Assembly: GCA_001510075.1 (NCBI GenBank)
Contig: LFEN01000003.1
Location: 1-39,053, forward strand
Length of the DNA: 39,053 nt
Source of the DNA: Alphaproteobacteria bacterium casp-alpha2
GTDB lineage: Bacteria > Pseudomonadota > Alphaproteobacteria > Rhodospirillales > Casp-alpha2
Direction of reading: 5' to 3'
Part shown: piece after piece, positions 35,717 to 39,053 of the stretch
Position numbering within the stretch: the first letter of the stretch is position 1
How the letters are laid out: the number at the start of each line of letters is the position of its first letter
Notes under the pieces: generated by a model
Databases searched by the model: none
Told to the model about the DNA's origin: nothing
What the model saw: only the letters and a program-made list of their open reading frames with translations
Translations under genes and position numbers: made by a program

Positions 35717-35756
35717 TTGAGGATGGTGCAACAGGCATCCTCAACAAACCGTTTTT
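35717..35756 (+). terminator. Weak hairpin with T-run in the pcm-like/tolC gap
   Basis: TTGAGGATG (35717-35725) and CATCCTCAA (35736-35744) form a perfect 9-bp stem with a ten-base loop. GTTTTT follows eight bases later on the plus strand, whereas both adjacent genes are on the minus strand. The rest of this 260-base gap (35553-35812) holds no gene I can support. Confidence 0.35.
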
Positions 35757-35812
35757 GTCTGAATAGAGGGGTTTCCGATTCGCAGGCTCCTAAAGAAGCC
35801 AATACAGAAAAA

Positions 35813-36463
35813 TTAAAAAACGAACTTTTCCGGGGGCTCAAAACCCGGAAGCCGGACGGCGGTGGCGTCGAAAACCTCGACACTGGAAAGAACGCCCTGA
35901 TGGCGTGTCATCAACATCGCCCGACCGGTCCCCCGGCCTAAAACGACGGCCACCAAACGACCGCCCTCGGCCAGCTGCTCGGTAATAGACTGGGGAATTT
36001 CATCGACGGCGCCATCGAAGTAAATAACGTCATAAGGCCCTTGAGCGGGACAGCCTGTTTTAAAGTCATCTTCAACCACGGCCACGGTATCGATGCCGAG
36101 TTCCGACAGGATGCGCTGCGTGTGCTGGGCCAGGCTCGAATCTTTTTCCACAGCGACCACAGTGCCGACAAGCTTGGCCAGCACCGCCGGGCCATAGCCG
36201 GTGCCGCAACCGACCGAGAGCGCCAGATCGGACGGCCCAGGCGACGCCGCCTGCATAAGCCGGGCCATGACCATGGGTTCCATCAAAAACCGCCCGTTCG
36301 ACAGCGACAGGGCCGTGTCCGTATAGGCAACGCCTTGCAAATCGGCGGGCACAAAAGCCTCGCGGGGCAACTCCTCCATTGCCTCAATCAGGTGCATATC
36401 GGTAACACGGTTGGGCCGGATCTGGCTTTCCACCATGTTGCGCCGCGCCAAGTCGAAATCCAT
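35813..36463 (-). CDS. Isoaspartyl methyltransferase-like protein, probably not a repair enzyme
   Basis: The gene encodes 216 residues from ATG 36463, with GGAGG upstream; the open frame further up is ignored because the family begins MDFxxARxNMVxxQIRxN. SAM motif I is kept (SVGCGTGYGPAVLAKL). The active-site segment that reads QTLSQP in the canonical enzyme at 4419-5057 is GRFLMEP here, so the isoaspartate-contacting Ser is lost. This form is regularly annotated as protein-L-isoaspartate methyltransferase next to tolC in alphaproteobacteria. It probably methylates something else, or is regulatory; this is inference. Confidence 0.88.
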   Translation of the reverse strand: MDFDLARRNMVESQIRPNRVTDMHLIEAMEELPREAFVPADLQGVAYTDTALSLSNGRFLMEPMVMARLMQAASPGPSDLALSVGCGTGYGPAVLAKLVGTVVAVEKDSSLAQHTQRILSELGIDTVAVVEDDFKTGCPAQGPYDVIYFDGAVDEIPQSITEQLAEGGRLVAVVLGRGTGRAMLMTRHQGVLSSVEVFDATAVRLPGFEPPEKFVF

Positions 36464-36670
36464 TAAAGGAGCCTCCGGGAATGTGGTTGGCCATGGGGTT
36501 AGCCCGTGGTGTTTATAAGCCCGGGCCGGGCCGATGACAATGCTCTCCTCCAGCCATTCCTCAGGCGCGCTTGACCCGTCCACCGGCAACGTCTAGTTTC
36601 CTTTTCCCTCGCCCAGCCGTGATTTTGTTGAGGCTTTTTGTTTGCGGAAAAGCCCCCAGAAAATTACGTT

Positions 36671-36744
36671 GGCGCGGTGGCGGAGTGGCTACGCAGCGGC
36701 CTGCAAAGCCGTGTACACCGGTTCGATTCCGGTCCGCGCCTCCA
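36671..36744 (+). tRNA. tRNA-Cys (GCA)
   Basis: Acceptor strands GGCGCGG (36671-36677) and CCGCGCC (36734-36740) pair, followed by discriminator T and an encoded CCA. The anticodon loop CTGCAAA gives anticodon GCA. The T arm GGTTCGATTCC is intact. It is six bases ahead of tRNA-Asn. The 207 bases upstream (36464-36670) hold no gene; a GGCTTTT/AAAAGCC hairpin lies just before the tRNA. Confidence 0.97.
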
Positions 36745-36750
36745 GTTTAT

Positions 36751-36826
36751 TCCGGCGTAGTTCAGTTGGTAGAACGGTGGACTGTTAATCCATATGTCGC
36801 AGGTTCGAGTCCTGCCGCCGGAGCCA
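36751..36826 (+). tRNA. tRNA-Asn (GTT)
   Basis: Acceptor strands TCCGGCG (36751-36757) and CGCCGGA (36816-36822) pair, followed by discriminator G and an encoded CCA. The anticodon loop CTGTTAA gives anticodon GTT. The D arm (TAGTTCAGTTGGTAGA) and T arm (AGGTTCGAGTCCT) are standard. It is co-transcribed with tRNA-Cys. Confidence 0.97.
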
Positions 36827-36832
36827 AATACA

Positions 36833-36869
36833 ACAAGGCCCTAGCCGGAAACAGCTAGGGCCTTGTTTC
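36833..36869 (+). terminator. Rho-independent terminator of the tRNA pair
   Basis: ACAAGGCCCTAGC (36833-36845) pairs perfectly over 13 bases with GCTAGGGCCTTGT (36854-36866) around an eight-base loop, followed by TTCTTT. It starts seven bases after tRNA-Asn. Confidence 0.9.
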
Positions 36870-36957
36870 TTTACCAATGGCGCTGGCCACCCCGGTCGCA
36901 AGCCGTTAATATTGGGTCTTGCGGGGAAATCGAAGAAGAATCTTTTTGGAGAGAACC

Positions 36958-37326
36958 ATGTCGAATAAAACGCTTTACGAACGATTGGGCGGCTATGACG
37001 CCATTGCCGCCGTTGCCGGCGATATTCTGCCCCGCCTGCAAAGCGATCCGCAATTGGGCCGGTTCTGGGATAACCGGGGCGACGACGGCATTGCCCGTGA
37101 AGCGCAGTTGTTGATCGATTTTCTCTCAACATCGGCTGGCGGGCCGATGTTGTATACCGGGCGCGACATGAAACTGTCGCACGCCGGCATGGGCATCAGC
37201 GACAGCGACTGGAGCACCTTTATTGGTCATATTGAGGCGTCCCTGGATCATTTCGGCGTCGCCGATCCTGAACGCAGCGACGTTTTGGGCTTCATCGACA
37301 GCACCAAAGCCGACATCGTCGAATAA
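36958..37326 (+). CDS. Truncated haemoglobin (group I-like)
   Basis: The protein has 122 residues from ATG 36958, with GGAGAG upstream. The truncated globin pattern is clear: LYERLGGYDAIAAVAGDI, then DPQLGRFW and the proximal His segment GRDMKLSHAGMGISDSDW. The residue at the usual B10 Tyr position appears to be Leu (DILPRL where many group I members have DFYxRV), which would change ligand handling. Such globins bind oxygen or nitric oxide. It is followed after 22 bases by the transporter gene, so the two are probably co-transcribed. Confidence 0.92.
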   Translation: MSNKTLYERLGGYDAIAAVAGDILPRLQSDPQLGRFWDNRGDDGIAREAQLLIDFLSTSAGGPMLYTGRDMKLSHAGMGISDSDWSTFIGHIEASLDHFGVADPERSDVLGFIDSTKADIVE

Positions 37327-37348
37327 TACAGGAGGAAATCTTTCAACC

Positions 37349-38281
37349 ATGGCCGCATCCGGGTCAAAAAAAGTCGTCATTGCCGCACTTGTTGGAAATT
37401 TTCTGATCGCCGTATCGAAATTCGCCGCCTCTGCTTACACCGGCTCATCGGCCATGCTCAGCGAGGCCATTCATTCGGTGGTCGACACCATCAACCAGGC
37501 GCTGATGCTGTATGGCCTGAAACAAGCCGCCAAGCCCGCCGATCCACAGCACCCCTTCGGCTACGGGAGCGAGGTCTATTTCTGGGCCTTCGTCGTCGCC
37601 ATGTTGATTTTCGGCGTCGGCGCCGGGGTTTCCATTTACGAAGGCATCGAAAAAATCAAACACCCGACGCCAATAAGGAATGTTGTCGTCAACTACATCG
37701 TCCTGGGCGCGGCCTTTATTTTCGAAGCCGCCGCCTGGTGGATCGCCTTCAAGGAATTCCGCCGCCAAAAGGGACGCGGCGGGTATTTCAAGGCGGTTCG
37801 CGCCAGCAAGGACCCGACGGTATTCACCGTATTATTCGAAGACACGGCGGCCATGGCCGGCATCATCGTCGCCTTTGCCGGCATCGCGCTGGCCCAGGCC
37901 ACCGGCATGGCGTGGCTGGACGGAGTCGCGTCGCTGCTCATCGGCCTGATTCTCGCCGCCGTCGCCGCCTTGCTATCCTACGAATGCAAGGGCTTGCTGA
38001 TCGGCGAAAGCGCCAGCCAGCCGGTCATTGACGGCATCCGATCGCTGGTCAATTCTTATGCCGGACAGGCCTCGGTCAACGAATTGCTGACCATGCACTT
38101 GGGCCCGCAGGACGTATTGGTCAACATCAGCCTCGATTTCGCCGACAGCCTATCGTCTGCCGACGTGGAAAAACTGGTCAGTGAACTTGAACAACGCATC
38201 AAGGCCAACCATAAGGATGTCTCCCGGGTATTCATCGAGGCGCAAAGCTTCGCCGGGCATAACCGGATGAAAAGATTCTAA
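37349..38281 (+). CDS. Cation diffusion facilitator, ZnT9 (SLC30A9)-like
   Basis: The protein has 310 residues from ATG 37349, with AGGAGG 13 bases upstream. It has six predicted membrane helices. The metal-site segments are SEAIHSVVDTINQ in helix 2 (His and Asp) and LFEDTAAMAG in helix 5. HPFGYGSEVYFWAF after helix 2 and the long helix with GGYFKAVRASKDPTVFTVLFED are typical of the ZnT9-like branch. A cytoplasmic domain of about 90 residues (IDGIRSLV..., VLVNISLDF) ends the protein. It probably exports or exchanges a divalent cation; the specific ion is not known. Confidence 0.92.
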   Translation: MAASGSKKVVIAALVGNFLIAVSKFAASAYTGSSAMLSEAIHSVVDTINQALMLYGLKQAAKPADPQHPFGYGSEVYFWAFVVAMLIFGVGAGVSIYEGIEKIKHPTPIRNVVVNYIVLGAAFIFEAAAWWIAFKEFRRQKGRGGYFKAVRASKDPTVFTVLFEDTAAMAGIIVAFAGIALAQATGMAWLDGVASLLIGLILAAVAALLSYECKGLLIGESASQPVIDGIRSLVNSYAGQASVNELLTMHLGPQDVLVNISLDFADSLSSADVEKLVSELEQRIKANHKDVSRVFIEAQSFAGHNRMKRF

Positions 38282-38339
38282 AACCCTTTAAGGCATTGTT
38301 TGCATTGCCTTTCCGCCGTCTTACAGGCACCATTTAGGG

Positions 38340-39020
38340 ATGATGGTTAAATTGGGCACATTTCTGGGCTTTTTGGTCCTGAGCGCGGCCTTTCCACCTG
38401 GGACGGTCGAGGCGGCGGCGCCTTGCGCAAAGGCCGACGCCCTGCCCCAGGTCTCGCTCGAGACCAGACCCGGCCGCGTTGCCTACAACACCAGCAAAAA
38501 CCGCCGCCAGCTCGGCCACTTGCAAGACCGGGGAAAAACGTCGAGTTCCCGACGCGGCTGGGAGCCCATCGGTTTGACCCTGACCGAGCTGCAATTCAGC
38601 ATGAACATTTCCGTCAGCACCCTGGCTCGAAAACGCGGCGGCCATTGCGCCACGGTCTCGTCGGTCAAGGCGTCGCTCGGCTACGACACCATCACCATCT
38701 ACGTCGATTCCCGCTTCCGCCCTGGCAGTTGCCAGTATCGTTCCGTTCTTGAGCACGAAAACGACCATCTGGCGATTTTCCGCGACGCCCTTGCCGTCTA
38801 TGCGCCCAGGGTCGAACGGCGGATCGCCGAAGCCGCACGGTCGCTGGAGCCGATCATCGCAACGACGCCGCAAAAAGCCGCAGACCGCTTGCAGGTTGCC
38901 CTGCAACGCAAGGTCGAGCCCCTGTTCAAGGAATTGAACAAGGTTCTGGACCGCAAAAACGACAGCATCGACACCTCCGCCAACTACAAGCGCGAACAGG
39001 CAAGGTGTTCTTCCTGGTAA
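38340..39020 (+). CDS. Exported protein with HENDH motif, possible metallopeptidase
   Basis: The gene encodes 226 residues (ATG 38340, or more likely ATG 38343, because AGGG overlaps the first). A signal peptide (about residues 1-26, ending VEAAA) leads into a domain with YNTSKNRRQLGHL, VKASLGYDTITIYVDSRFRPGSCQYRSVLEHENDHLAIFRD and a helical C-terminus. HENDH fits the HExxH zinc pattern, and the layout resembles predicted secreted proteases of the DUF922 type, but I am not certain of the family. Four cysteines (APCAK, GHCAT, GSCQY, ARCSS) suggest two disulfides. It is 58 bases after the transporter. Confidence 0.8.
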   Translation: MMVKLGTFLGFLVLSAAFPPGTVEAAAPCAKADALPQVSLETRPGRVAYNTSKNRRQLGHLQDRGKTSSSRRGWEPIGLTLTELQFSMNISVSTLARKRGGHCATVSSVKASLGYDTITIYVDSRFRPGSCQYRSVLEHENDHLAIFRDALAVYAPRVERRIAEAARSLEPIIATTPQKAADRLQVALQRKVEPLFKELNKVLDRKNDSIDTSANYKREQARCSSW

Positions 39021-39027
39021 GCGCCGT

Positions 39028-39053
39028 GGGGGTATCAGGGGGGGTATCAGGGG
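39028..39053. repeat. G-rich tandem repeat with 12-base period, cut by window edge
   Basis: G-runs of five, seven and at least four bases alternate with two copies of TATCA (39033-39037 and 39045-39049). The array starts eight bases after the stop of the HENDH gene and continues beyond the window. Confidence 0.8.

Noticed and set aside
35584-35766. Plus-strand open frame of 60 codons in the tolC upstream gap
   Set aside because: No family, no convincing ribosome site and it covers the hairpin; not enough to call a gene.
36571-36858. Plus-strand open frame of 95 codons
   Set aside because: It runs through both tRNA genes and part of the terminator.

Overview
The window looks like a chromosomal segment of an alphaproteobacterium, most likely from the Rhodospirillales or a close relative. 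The reasons are a GC-rich sequence, a PopZ-type polar organiser gene next to valS and tolC, a CheY-CheZ pair, and a conserved cell-envelope cluster (dgt, SPOR protein, nagZ, scpA, scpB, tatA, tatB, tatC, serS, surE, pcm, LysM/M23 lipoprotein) known from this class. No phage, transposase, CRISPR array or rRNA is visible. Genes are densely packed, with many 4-base (ATGA) and 1-base (TAATG) overlaps. No gap exceeds 300 bases.

Layout. 1-4210 (minus): the truncated end of a type III polyketide synthase, a small unknown protein, recQ, and a degenerate LysM/M23 (NlpD-like) lipoprotein. 4271-4397: an intergenic inverted repeat. 4419-8726 (minus): pcm-surE-serS-tatC-tatB-tatA in genomic order (transcribed tatA to pcm). 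8923-11769: a Met/Gly/His-rich secreted protein divergent from an OmpR-type response regulator and histidine kinase, with repeated GTAAC half-sites between them; this three-gene module sits inside the envelope cluster. 11792-17346 (minus): scpB, scpA, an M50 protease, nagZ, a SPOR protein and dgt. argS, which often sits in this cluster, is absent here.

17464-20988: a GlcG/HbpS-like protein, an ErpA-type Fe-S carrier, a REP-like hairpin element, a secreted alpha/beta hydrolase (minus), exonuclease III and a 3-hydroxyacid dehydrogenase. 21045-26431: a PilZ protein (minus), cheY-cheZ, a MAPEG membrane protein, ilvD, a second PilZ protein and a class V aminotransferase. 26410-27094: a higB-higA toxin-antitoxin pair between two copies of a 23-bp imperfect direct repeat; each copy covers the stop codon of a flanking gene.

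27090-36463 (minus): a BenE-type transporter, a coiled-coil membrane protein, an exported amidohydrolase, an MscS channel, valS, popZ, a TolC-family channel and a degenerate isoaspartyl-methyltransferase-like protein. 36671-36869: tRNA-Cys, tRNA-Asn and a strong terminator. 36958-39020 (plus): a truncated haemoglobin, a ZnT9-like cation transporter and an exported protein with an HENDH motif. A G-rich tandem repeat runs off the right edge.

Most of the window is housekeeping. The more unusual parts are the higBA insertion scar, the self-contained Met/His-rich two-component module with its operator and apparently leaderless promoter, CheZ ending in a FliM-like peptide, and several short repeats placed exactly at gene ends.
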